64,000 nucleotides of DNA from Planctomycetota bacterium (GTDB taxonomy: Bacteria; Planctomycetota; Planctomycetia; Pirellulales; Pirellulaceae): the NCBI GenBank assembly GCA_014238905.1, contig JABAAE010000007.1, positions 246,607 to 310,606 on the forward strand, in the 5' to 3' direction. Position 1 is the stretch's first letter, and each line of letters starts with the position of its first letter. The notes beneath the pieces are model-generated. The model searched no databases. It had not been told where the DNA came from and worked only from the letters and a program-made list of their open reading frames with translations. This document shows, one piece after another, positions 38,029 through 46,002 of the stretch. The position numbers and the translations under genes were made by a program.

Positions 38029-38200
38029 GTTAATACCCAAGAGTAAAGATCGACAACTTCTTCCAAGGGCCCAAACCTGTCCCTCACGTTGGGTTGGTTT
38101 GGGATTTGGATTCTGGAATTTGGATTCGCTTGGCCGGCACTGGGCCCTGATCATGCCCAGCAGGAACCAAACCATGTCTGGAACCTAAATTGTCACTCTC

Positions 38201-39316
38201 TTAAATTGTCAGGACGCGATTTCTGGCTTGGACGAGCCATTCATCCGAAATTTTTCCGCCGCGAACCACTGTTGCTGACTGGTGTAACGCAACGGTCGGA
38301 CAGATATGCCACGGAAACACCAATTGAGCGTCACCAGGTTGCAGGTTGTGGGGCTTGCCGGTTTCCAACACCAAATGCTCTTCATTTTGAAGAACTTCCT
38401 TGGCACCGGGAAGAGCATAAAACAAGCATCGGTTCCCCGCTGGCGGATCGGCCGCGATCGCTTTCGACCCTAAATCAAAAGTAACCCGATTTTCCGTTGG
38501 GCAACTGATGACACGCGTCAGAACGGCCGCCGCGGGAATAAAATCAAGATCAGGATAAATCGATCCGTAGCCAGCGTCATGAAAAATAACAGTGCCGGGA
38601 CTGAGTTCCATTTGCGGGTCACTGTATTCCGCATGAATCGGAAACGAGCCGGTCCCTCCCACCACAATTCTTGGAATAGAGAATCCATTGACCAATAATT
38701 TATCCCTGAGTTGATCAAGCGCAAGGCGACCCCCTTTTACGGCTGACTTGCGCTCGGCAATTTCTGTTTGGCGATACTGACCGTCGTACCAGTGCAATCC
38801 ACCTGGTTCGATGCCCGGCAGGGTAGATAGCATTTCATAAAGTTCGACAGCCGTTTTCCCAGGCGCAATACCGGTCCGCTGAAGACCGGTATCCAAATCC
38901 ATGACCACTTCGATGGTCAAATCTTCTTCCGCCATGCGTCGGGAAAGCGACGCAAGGGGTCGAGGATCATCTGCGGTGACGGAAAAGCGAACTGCTGGGT
39001 AGCGTTTTCGATAGGCAACAACACGATCAATATTGGGCCCAACGATGTTGTAGGCCAGAAAGACATCAGCAGCTCCCGCTTCAGCCAACATTTCGGCCTC
39101 TGCCAGCGTTGCGCATTTGTGCCGGGTAATACCATGATCTAACAGTTTCCTGACGATTTGCGGCATTTTATGTGTTTTGCAATGCGGCCTCAGGCGATCC
39201 ACCGACCCTGCTATACGGATCATTTCCCTGATATTCCGGTCGATCAAATCCTCGAAAAGGATCAACGATGGTGAAGGGAGGGAGTCGGCAGACTCGATGG
39301 CATAAAGATCACTCAT
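38201..39316 (-). CDS. D-threonine aldolase / D-serine dehydratase-like PLP enzyme
   Basis: Fold type III PLP enzyme related to alanine racemase. The Schiff-base Lys is in 'RPHCKTHKMPQ' near residue 47, 'GGTGSFPIHAEY' binds the cofactor phosphate, and the C-terminal 'WHICPTVALH' supplies the His and Cys that bind the divalent metal of the DSD1/D-threonine-aldolase family. The 371-residue length fits. The substrate may be D-threonine, D-serine or a 3-hydroxy-D-amino acid and cannot be chosen from sequence. It converges with pfp (172-base gap). Confidence 0.85.
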   Translation of the reverse strand: MSDLYAIESADSLPSPSLILFEDLIDRNIREMIRIAGSVDRLRPHCKTHKMPQIVRKLLDHGITRHKCATLAEAEMLAEAGAADVFLAYNIVGPNIDRVVAYRKRYPAVRFSVTADDPRPLASLSRRMAEEDLTIEVVMDLDTGLQRTGIAPGKTAVELYEMLSTLPGIEPGGLHWYDGQYRQTEIAERKSAVKGGRLALDQLRDKLLVNGFSIPRIVVGGTGSFPIHAEYSDPQMELSPGTVIFHDAGYGSIYPDLDFIPAAAVLTRVISCPTENRVTFDLGSKAIAADPPAGNRCLFYALPGAKEVLQNEEHLVLETGKPHNLQPGDAQLVFPWHICPTVALHQSATVVRGGKISDEWLVQARNRVLTI

Positions 39317-39454
39317 CGCTCAATAATCGATCCATGGAAATGCGGGAACGCTTTCAAGATAATGACGTATTTCGGAGTAATCAACCTTGAAATACGATCA
39401 TTTCAAACCAGCTATCAATCACAACCCTCCATCGCGACACCCGCTGAATCATTT

Positions 39455-41185
39455 TCAATCGACGCTACGTAAATCCTCAACCTGTTCCAAAAGAGGTTCC
39501 TTGCCAATGCGATCGCAATAGTCACCCAAAGTCTCGCCGTCCAAACGATTGGCTTTGAACAGGGTCATGACGTTCATCAATTCAGGAACCAAATCCTCAA
39601 ATTGGACCAGGTCTTTATAAATGAATCCCAACCGATTACCGAGCAATCGACCACCAAGATAGATCGTATACCGATTTTTCGCTTTGCCAACCAAACCAAT
39701 ATCTGGATTATAGGGTCGGGCACAGCCATTTGGACATCCTGTCATCCGCACGGTGAACTCCTCCGAAGAAAGTCCTATTTTGGCTAATTCGGACTCAAAT
39801 TGGTCCATCATCACAGGGAGTGCCCGTTCACTTTCAGTAATCGCCAGCCCACATGTTGGCCAGGCAACACACGCCATCGACCATCGTCGAACAGTTGAAT
39901 AATCCTCGCTCAACTTCACCTTGTATTTGGTGAGAATATTCGTCAGCTTTCCTCGGTCCTCTTCTTTGATTTGGGCAAAAATCAGACTTTGGTGTGAAGT
40001 CAATCGTATTTCCGGTTGAAGCGTCTCGCAAATTTCCCTGATCGCAGACTTCAGTTGAAACCTGTCGTTGTCCCAGACTCTACCATTCTCAACGTTAAGA
40101 CCGTAAAACCATTTACCATCACCCTGCTCGTCCCATCCCATATGGTCGTTAAATCCACTGACATCTTCAGCATGAGGATCCCTTAACGCGGCGCCATAGT
40201 AATCAGCCACCTGATTTTTAAACCGATCCATTCCCCACTGGTTAATCAGGTATCGCATGCGGGCGTGCTTGCGGTCAGCGCGGCTACCAAAGTCCCGCTG
40301 AACTTTGACAATCGCTTCGCCGATGGCAATCACCTCATCCGGCCGCGCAAATGCAAGCTTTTTAGCCAAGCCCGGAAATGTCGTTTTCTTTGCAGGCGTA
40401 ATCCCCATTCCTCCACCCACAAGGATGTTATATCCGACAATTTCGTCGTCTTGAACGACAGCCAAAAACCCAAGATCGTTCGTATAAATATCGATGCAGT
40501 TATCATAGGTTAGACCGATTGCGGTTTTAAATTTCCGCGGCAAATAGGTCGACCCATAGAGCGGTTCTATCTCGTGCCCCTGGCGACCGCCCCCCACAAG
40601 CTCTTTTTCGCCATTCTCCAATCCCTTCAACCAAAGCTCATGATAGGCGGTGGTCCGCGGCAGGAAGTGTTCGGAAATCTGGTCCGCCAGCAACTGGATA
40701 TCATCATAGATTTTGGACCGGTAAGGTGCCGGGCAACACATGACGTTCCGATTAACATCACCACAAGCGCCCAAAGTTGACAATTGCACATCGTTGATAC
40801 GACGAATCGTCTGCTTCAGGTCATCCTTGAAGATCCCATGTAATTGAATGGCCTGGCGAGTCGTGAGGCGAAGCGTACTGTCCCCCAACTCATCGCATAG
40901 CTCAATTTCGGCCAACATCTGTTCGGACGTCAATTTCCCGCCGGGAATTCGTGTCCGTAGCATCATCATGTAGGCCTTGTCCTTGATACCCTTTTCACGA
41001 TTGGCCATTCGCTTGTCACGATCATCCTGTTGATACATCCCATGATGTTTCAGGATTTGAACGCTACCACTGTCAAAGTTCGGAAGGTCATTAACCAATT
41101 CCTCAGCAATCGTACCGCGTAAGAATCGGCTTTCCGTTTTGAGTTTTTCAACCGGGCTCAACCGGCTCACATCTTTTTCAGTCAT
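39455..41185 (-). CDS. cysI: Assimilatory sulfite reductase haemoprotein
   Basis: Reduces sulfite to sulfide on a coupled sirohaem and 4Fe-4S centre. The 576-residue protein has the two cluster motifs C-x5-C ('ACVAWPTCGLA') and C-x3-C ('TGCPNGCARPYNPDIGLVGK'), the sirohaem-binding 'RLTTRQAIQLHG' and 'GVTPAKKTTFP'-like repeat halves, typical of the NADPH-dependent enzyme rather than nitrite reductase. The flavoprotein partner cysJ is not in the window. ATG 41185 begins with a typical 'MTEKDVSRLSPVEKLK'. It marks the left border of the accessory region. Confidence 0.9.
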   Translation of the reverse strand: MTEKDVSRLSPVEKLKTESRFLRGTIAEELVNDLPNFDSGSVQILKHHGMYQQDDRDKRMANREKGIKDKAYMMMLRTRIPGGKLTSEQMLAEIELCDELGDSTLRLTTRQAIQLHGIFKDDLKQTIRRINDVQLSTLGACGDVNRNVMCCPAPYRSKIYDDIQLLADQISEHFLPRTTAYHELWLKGLENGEKELVGGGRQGHEIEPLYGSTYLPRKFKTAIGLTYDNCIDIYTNDLGFLAVVQDDEIVGYNILVGGGMGITPAKKTTFPGLAKKLAFARPDEVIAIGEAIVKVQRDFGSRADRKHARMRYLINQWGMDRFKNQVADYYGAALRDPHAEDVSGFNDHMGWDEQGDGKWFYGLNVENGRVWDNDRFQLKSAIREICETLQPEIRLTSHQSLIFAQIKEEDRGKLTNILTKYKVKLSEDYSTVRRWSMACVAWPTCGLAITESERALPVMMDQFESELAKIGLSSEEFTVRMTGCPNGCARPYNPDIGLVGKAKNRYTIYLGGRLLGNRLGFIYKDLVQFEDLVPELMNVMTLFKANRLDGETLGDYCDRIGKEPLLEQVEDLRSVD

Positions 41186-41958
41186 AGGTTGTTATCGTCT
41201 GTTCAAAAAAACACGGTGATCATCCATCGCTTTTTGGGGAAATGGACTAAGAAAATCGGGCTAAGCAACCGGTTTTAGCAAGCCTCAATGCGGATTCAAT
41301 CCGATGAATCTTTTGTGAAATGCCGCTCTTTGGATGCCGCCACATCTCCCTCGTCCACAATATACGTCGTCCACAATATACGTCGTCCACGAAAACCCAC
41401 GCCAAAACTCAATCCCCAAAAAACATCCAACAGCAAACCAAGTCGTTATCTCGACTTGCCACCGACAAGTATAGCCTTACCGAGTAGGCAACCCTACGTC
41501 AATTTGACGCAATCCCCGAGACCTTCTCGACCTACCAAAACGGACAAAGGGTGCTTTGCGATTCGCTCGGGTCCGTTTTTAAGGAGCTTTGCTGGATACC
41601 ATGTTCCGCAGTGCCTTACCCGTTGGGAGAGTTCGGTAAATATTTCGTGTAGTGTCCAGAGTACATTGGTTGGATTGATCAACACTTGATGAAGTAGTCA
41701 TTAATCCCATTTGCCAAGAAATGGACCGTTGTGGAGAAAAGCCATGGTGATGGAATGCCTGTATCGCCGCTGATCTGGATCTTCACGGGATATTACGTTT
41801 TCTCAACATTCTTCATTTAACACTCGCGATCGCCATTAGTGGCAGCGGGATTTGGCACCTATCGGCGATTATTCTCGGGCAGATCGCTTGCGACCTATAT
41901 TAATTGCGTCACTCGCCAACTGCTCTTTCTAAGAGTCAATCTATTATTGAAGTAGCTG
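41186..41958. other. Long spacer at the left edge of the accessory region
   Basis: 773 bases without a convincing gene; open frames here have spacer-like composition. It contains a 16-bp tandem repeat (41352-41389). A TTTAAC-like core at 41815-41825 and GC-rich sequence after it could be a further degenerate recombination site, but I could not define arms. Confidence 0.4.
41352..41389 (+). repeat. 16-bp tandem repeat, 2.4 copies
   Basis: CGTCCACAATATACGT occurs twice in direct tandem and is followed by a third partial copy CGTCCAC. Located in the cysI upstream region; possible slippage product or binding-site duplication. Confidence 0.9.
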
Positions 41959-42489
41959 ATGGAGAGCCTACTGTTGAGCGTGATGAAACGTTACGTTACT
42001 GGTCCCGAACCCAATCGACTCCAGCATCGCGGATTCAGGATTGATGACGCCGAAGCGTTCTTCGCGCTTAACAGCACCCCGAACGTGATGCGATTTACCG
42101 GAGAACCTCTCATCCCTACATTGGACGCGGCCAAGCAAGCCATTGCGAGCTATCCTGATTTTGACAAATTCGGATATGGGCGATGGGCAAGCGTTCTGAA
42201 AGAAACTCAGATCGTCATTGGATTCTGTGGGCTGAAAGACCTGGCTGATCTCGATGCGGTTGATGTTGGTTACCGATTCCTGCCACAATAATGGGGGCGG
42301 GGTTTGGCAACAGAGGCGTGCGTGGCAAGTCTCGATTTCGGCTTCACCACACTCTGTCTCGATCAGATAATTGGATTGGTGGTTCCAGACAACCATGCAT
42401 CCATTGCTGCACTCGAAAAAGCGGACATGAAATCAGATGGCGAATTTGTCTATGATGGCACACTGGTATTACGATACGCCAAACGCTGA
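41959..42489 (+). pseudogene. GNAT acetyltransferase interrupted by one stop codon
   Basis: Two consecutive parts in the same frame together give a full GNAT N-acetyltransferase of about 176 residues: 'FRIDDAEAFFALNSTPNVMR' and 'ASVLKETQIVIGFCGLKDL' upstream, 'GRGLATEACVASLDFGF' with the acetyl-CoA loop and 'VVPDNHASIAALEKADMKSD' downstream. They are separated only by TAA at 42289-42291, exactly where this family has Tyr before Trp-Gly (TAT/TAC to TAA). Everything else is intact, so decay is recent, or the stop is read through or a sequence error. It is the first gene of the plus-strand accessory block, and a 44-bp repeat begins two bases after its stop. Confidence 0.8.
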
Positions 42490-42490
42490 C

Positions 42491-42534
42491 AAATCCTTGC
42501 TAACCATTAAATCAGCCGGAGCGGCGAATCCTGC
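42491..42534 (+). repeat. 44-bp direct repeat, copy 1
   Basis: Perfectly identical to 43818-43861. It contains GCTAACC and, 13 bases later, GCCGGAGCGGC, a layout like the left half of an attC site. It starts just after the acetyltransferase pseudogene. Confidence 0.95.
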
Positions 42535-42829
42535 ACCATTTGGCAATAATATCGATGCCAAATCCTGTCTTGAAATCTTCCTTGCTTGGCCCAAGGGGAA
42601 CAAGTACAAGTTACTACTCGTTAAAGAGAACACTCCACATTCACAGACAGTACTTTTCGCCGCTCTGCTACAACTCGGAATCCAAATCATCATCGTGCTC
42701 CACTCGCATTCAGCAAAGCGTTTAGGAATACACATTTGAAAGGTCAGAACAAAGCCAAAGCCTGGCTGGACGGTTCTGGTCCACAAATGGTATTGGAAAA
42801 GGGTGATCGTTAGCACATAAGTAGTCGAA

Positions 42830-43042
42830 TTGCTCGATCTCGCCGTTCACCGAACATTGGATATGGATACGACCATTGCAGAAGTCAAGGATTTACACAC
42901 GTCAAACAATCTCGCCCCGACCGAAATCTACGATTTCTATTGGTTGTATTTTCCCCGGACCGATCTGAGAAATCGGAATTTCAACACAACCGGCCCGAAT
43001 CTGACCGTTCCATTATTGATACAATCACCCGTGACCGTATAG
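42830..43042 (+). CDS. Possible small hypothetical protein
   Basis: Frame of 70 codons from TTG 42830 ('LDLAVHRTLDMDTTIAEVKD' then 'NNLAPTEIYDFYWLYFPRTD'). Composition is protein-like, but there is no ribosome-binding site and no recognised family; an in-frame ATG lies at the 'MDTT' position. It might be the remnant of a longer gene. Confidence 0.25.
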   Translation: MLDLAVHRTLDMDTTIAEVKDLHTSNNLAPTEIYDFYWLYFPRTDLRNRNFNTTGPNLTVPLLIQSPVTV

Positions 43043-43071
43043 ATAGAATCGTAACCAAACACGGCAATCTC

Positions 43072-43093
43072 GGGATAACCTGAACGTTATCCC
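43072..43093 (+). repeat. GGGATAAC-N6-GTTATCCC palindrome
   Basis: Perfect 8-bp arms with a 6-base loop, 30 bases before the channel gene. The arms equal the outer cores seen at 55262/55344 and 45902/45981, so it may be an attC-like site that has lost its centre. It could also act as a simple hairpin. Confidence 0.6.
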
Positions 43094-43122
43094 CAAAACT
43101 GAACTGATTAAGGCCTTGCCAA

Positions 43123-43830
43123 GTGAAAACTCTAAAGCAGATCATTGAACAGAGAGATACGGTTCGGGGCCGCACATTCGATCTTGCGATTCAAGCGTTG
43201 ATCGTCGTCTCACTAATTACCTTCTCCATAGAGACCCTTCCTGACCTTTCACCGACTCTTCGCAACTTGCTTCACGCGATCGAACTCATCACAGTCGTCA
43301 TCTTCACTGTCGAGTACATCCTCCGAGTTATCATTGCCGACAATAAGATTCGATTCATCACTAGTTTCTTCGGCGTTATAGATCTCGTGGCAATTCTCCC
43401 GTTCTACGTCACGGCCGGCATTGACCTCCGCGCCTTCCGGGCGTTTCGCCTGCTTCGTCTGTTTCGCATTTTCAAGCTGGCTCGATATAGTGTGGCCGTT
43501 CGCCGTTTTCATCGCGCTTTCCTGATCGCGAGAGAAGAAATCGTTCTCTTCTTCTGCGTTACAGTGATCCTGTTGTTTCTCGCCGCCGTTGGCATTTACT
43601 ATTTCGAGAATCAAGCACAACCAGAACGATTTAGATCCGTTTTTCACAGTTTGTGGTGGGCAGTTGCCACGCTCACTACCGTCGGATACGGAGACGTGTA
43701 TCCGATAACGGCTGGCGGTCGCATCTTTACTTTTTTCGTTCTGCTTATCGGCCTTGGTATCGTGTCCGTTCCAGCCGGACTCGTCTCATCGGCATTATCA
43801 AAAGCTCGCGAATTCGAAAATCCTTGCTAA
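43123..43830 (+). CDS. Voltage-gated potassium channel (six-helix)
   Basis: Kv-like channel subunit of 235 residues: six hydrophobic segments plus a pore loop. The S4 voltage sensor carries basic residues every third position (Arg103, 106, 109, 112, 115, Lys118, Arg121). The K+ selectivity filter is TTVGYGD at 185-191. There is no cytoplasmic regulatory domain after S6. GTG 43123 has AAGG nine bases upstream. The last codons and stop (Cys-TAA) lie inside copy 2 of the 44-bp repeat, so the C-terminus has been defined by the repeat, as in cassette genes. Confidence 0.9.
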   Translation: MKTLKQIIEQRDTVRGRTFDLAIQALIVVSLITFSIETLPDLSPTLRNLLHAIELITVVIFTVEYILRVIIADNKIRFITSFFGVIDLVAILPFYVTAGIDLRAFRAFRLLRLFRIFKLARYSVAVRRFHRAFLIAREEIVLFFCVTVILLFLAAVGIYYFENQAQPERFRSVFHSLWWAVATLTTVGYGDVYPITAGGRIFTFFVLLIGLGIVSVPAGLVSSALSKAREFENPC

Positions 43831-43861
43831 CCATTAAATCAGCCGGAGCGGCGAATCCTGC
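43818..43861 (+). repeat. 44-bp direct repeat, copy 2
   Basis: Identical to 42491-42534, 1,327 bases downstream. Together with following sequence up to GGTTACGC (ending 43903) it may form a complete attC-like site. It overlaps the last codons of the channel gene. Confidence 0.95.
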
Positions 43862-43949
43862 GGAATCTGACATCAACGCCTACCGCCACCAACCGGTTAC
43901 GCTTAACATTTTTGTATTAGCAAAAAATTCGGAATCGAACACTCAAGCA

Positions 43950-44351
43950 ATGATGTTTGGCGGAACCGCAGAACCCAAAGAACAGTCAGGCCTCAGATCC
44001 CTGCTAACTGGGCTGGCGGTCTTTCTGGCATGTCTTTTGGTGTCCTGCTATTTCGTCGTTTTTGAAATCCCATGCGTGTTGGCAGATTTTGATCAGCGAA
44101 ACGCCCCGTTGCCGGAGCATCTTTCGGCAGTTAATCGAGCTGCTCCGTTCATTCTGAATAACTGGTTCGTCTTCGCGGGGATTGGTCTTGCTCTGCTTGT
44201 AGTGACCCAATGGCGTTCCACCGATAGTACTAAAAGAAGGGTTTGTCACTGGATAGGAATCGGGACTGGAATAACATCAGTGACATTTACAGTTTGGCTG
44301 GCTTGGGCAACACTGTCCCAGGCTGGCTGGAAACTTCTCTATAGCTATTGA
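43950..44351 (+). CDS. Small membrane protein, hypothetical
   Basis: A 133-residue protein with three predicted helices ('LLTGLAVFLACLLVSCYFVV', 'WFVFAGIGLALLVV', 'GIGTGITSVTFTVWLAWATL'). The stretch between the first two (FEIPCVLADFDQRNAPLPEHL, spoken of here in parts) resembles the loop before the last helix of type II secretion GspF proteins, but the protein is far too short for GspF. ATG 43950 or 43953 starts it; there is no strong ribosome-binding site. It follows a cassette-like site, consistent with being cassette cargo. Confidence 0.55.
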   Translation: MMFGGTAEPKEQSGLRSLLTGLAVFLACLLVSCYFVVFEIPCVLADFDQRNAPLPEHLSAVNRAAPFILNNWFVFAGIGLALLVVTQWRSTDSTKRRVCHWIGIGTGITSVTFTVWLAWATLSQAGWKLLYSY

Positions 44352-44659
44352 AATCATAAAGTTGTTTTACAGAGCTTTGCATCCACAACATTTGCGGCGT
44401 CCTTGTTGAGTGTTTTTCACTTCCAATCGTCGAATCACCTACGATGAACCAACGCCGGCATGCAGATCGGTTTTTAAATGGTTAGATTTCCGTCGCCGCT
44501 TGGTTAACCCGGTCGTTATCTGGCTTAATGGATAGTAAACTCATCAGGTAAGCGAATCAAACGAACCAAAAAAATGGCATCGTTTTTTTCTTAATTTCTC
44601 CGTCACCCACTCTCGCGGTCGGACCTCCCTGTGGCCGAACCTAAAAGACAAACCCGATT
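44352..44659. other. Spacer with attC-like site
   Basis: 308 bases; contains the palindromic site at 44443-44520 described separately. The remainder is A/T-rich with long T and A runs (44565-44597). Confidence 0.4.
44443..44520 (+). repeat. attC-like imperfect palindrome
   Basis: Left core GATGAACC and right core CGTTATC, with GC-rich inner arms (CAACGCCGGC on the left; GCCGCTTGG and ACCCGG on the right) and a T/A-rich centre TTTTTAAATGG. The left core has one extra G compared with GATAAC. It lies 140 bases before an NTF2-like gene. Confidence 0.5.
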
Positions 44660-45025
44660 ATGAGCGAAGAACAAACGATTCGAGACTGCGTCGAGCGGTA
44701 CTACGAGGCTCTTTTTACCTCCAACGCCAACCTCGTGCACGAGGTCTTCCACGAGAAGGCGATGATTGTTGGCTACCTGCCGGACGGCCTGCACCAGATG
44801 ACTCGTGAGGAGTTCGCCGACTTCGTTGCCTCGCAGCAACCATCGCCCGAGGACACTGGTTCCGAAAAGAGACTGGAGATCTTGTCGTGCGATGTCGCCG
44901 GTCACACCGCAGGCGTACGTCTTCGCGAGTCCTACCTCGGCATGGTGTTCGTCGACACCTTTGGTATGCTCAAGTTCGATGGTCGCTGGACCATCTACAA
45001 CAAGCTCTTCCACCTCGAGAGCTGA
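44660..45025 (+). CDS. NTF2-like (lumazine-binding type) protein
   Basis: A 121-residue protein of the SnoaL/NTF2-like fold. It begins 'MSEEQTIRDCVERYYEALFT' with the typical helix-helix start, then 'KAMIVGYLPDGLHQMTREEF' and the ending 'DTFGMLKFDGRWTIYNKLFH'. Such proteins are often called putative lumazine-binding proteins; the ligand is unknown. Start ATG 44660 without a strong ribosome-binding site. GC content is clearly higher than in the surrounding spacers and codon use is C/G-ending, unlike its neighbours, which suggests a different origin. Confidence 0.75.
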   Translation: MSEEQTIRDCVERYYEALFTSNANLVHEVFHEKAMIVGYLPDGLHQMTREEFADFVASQQPSPEDTGSEKRLEILSCDVAGHTAGVRLRESYLGMVFVDTFGMLKFDGRWTIYNKLFHLES

Positions 45026-45581
45026 GTCTACTGTCCCGAGCGGTCTGGGTATTTCCGCAAGGCAGCTTTCCTACCCACGATCTTTCCGATTTGTGTACGC
45101 GATCGGCCAGGCGGAGCCAAAATCCTCAATTAGCGGCAGAGCAAACGGTCACAATGAATCGCTCAAGAATATGTATTGCAAGTGGTCGGGTATCTCTTCG
45201 CCACCGGTTATCGATGAGTGATGTAGACGAAATCAGTGGTGCTTTCCATGATTTAGCCGTTGCCATTGTAAAATGGAAAACTCTTTTTTGTTTACACCAT
45301 GATTTTCCTTGATGGGTTTAGCCGTAGCGATGACGAAAAAACCAGGGTTGTCATACCCTAATTATTCGGGCCTTTACTAATGTTACAATCGTTGTTGGGT
45401 AGGTTAGCACGCTCGCTGTTCGGCGATTGAGTGCCTCAGAAGTGCTTTAACAGTAGACCATCCAACGTCAATTCTCACTGATTACCTGCCTTCGGTCTGT
45501 TTCCTCTCGGCGCTGGCAGAAATCCGATGATTGTGAAGTCCATCCCGCCAACTCGTCACTCAAATCAAAGGAGAGCATGAC
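45026..45581. other. Spacer, no gene recognised
   Basis: 556 bases. It has GTTAGCAC near 45403 paired with GTGCTTTAAC near 45443 (arms in the orientation opposite to attC), and a GGTTATCG at about 45206. No clear gene; open frames lack starts and family resemblance. Confidence 0.35.
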
Positions 45582-45905
45582 ATGAATCAAAAACAACAAA
45601 TCACACTCGGTTGTGGTTTTTTTATTATTTTCTTTGTAGCAATCTACCCGCCATGGCACACCGAAGAAACGCAACGTTCCCAGTCGGATATCTATGTGCG
45701 TGACAGACAAGTCGGTCGAGGATTGCTTTGGAGCCCACCGCGGTATAATCAACCCTTGCTTATCGAGCGAGACCCCTTCGTCCGGGTCGATGGCGAACAG
45801 TTACTTGCGGAGATAGCTGCCATCGTAAGTCTTACCGGCTTGGTCGTGGTTGCTTGGGGGTTGCTTCGTTCTGGTCCCAACAAATTAGAGTCATCACATA
45901 CATAA
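45582..45905 (+). CDS. Small two-helix membrane protein, hypothetical
   Basis: A 107-residue protein with helices at both ends ('ITLGCGFFIIFFVAIY' and 'AAIVSLTGLVVVAWGLL') and a charged loop between them. No family recognised. AAGGAG lies eight bases before ATG 45582, which supports translation. Its stop TAA at 45903-45905 is part of the left core of an attC-like palindrome, a hallmark of cassette genes. Confidence 0.65.
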   Translation: MNQKQQITLGCGFFIIFFVAIYPPWHTEETQRSQSDIYVRDRQVGRGLLWSPPRYNQPLLIERDPFVRVDGEQLLAEIAAIVSLTGLVVVAWGLLRSGPNKLESSHT

Positions 45906-45981
45906 CAATCCGTTCCACCGGAGCCATGAGGGTTTGGACACTAACATCGTTCACCGCGTCCTGGTAAATGGTGTCGTTATC
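45902..45981 (+). repeat. attC-like imperfect palindrome between two genes
   Basis: Left arm ATAACAATCCGTTCCACCGG and the reverse complement of the right end (ATAACGACACCATTTACCAGG..., read in parts) align over about 24 positions with a few mismatches and single-base bulges, ending GTTATC. The site lies between the stop of the gene before it and 21 bases ahead of the next start. Confidence 0.6.
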
Positions 45982-46002
45982 TGTTTTTCCTCCGACGAAA
46001 CA

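Larger units (their letters stand above)
42535..43122. other. Spacer upstream of the channel gene
   Basis: 588 bases. It holds a possible small reading frame (42830-43042), a GTTAGCAC word at 42809 that recurs at 45403, and a perfect palindrome at 43072-43093. A further plus-strand frame from 42535 to 42739 is protein-like but has no start, and could be a decayed cassette gene. Confidence 0.4.

Noticed and set aside
41288..41689. Plus-strand frame upstream of the acetyltransferase pseudogene
   Set aside because: Composition is rich in Pro/Ser/Arg with no domain, no ribosome-binding site, and it crosses a tandem repeat; judged non-coding.
45403..45453. GTTAGCAC ... GTGCTTTAAC as an attC site
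   Set aside because: The arms are in the opposite orientation (GTT left, AAC right) to attC sites and the pairing includes insertions, so it was not listed as a recombination site.
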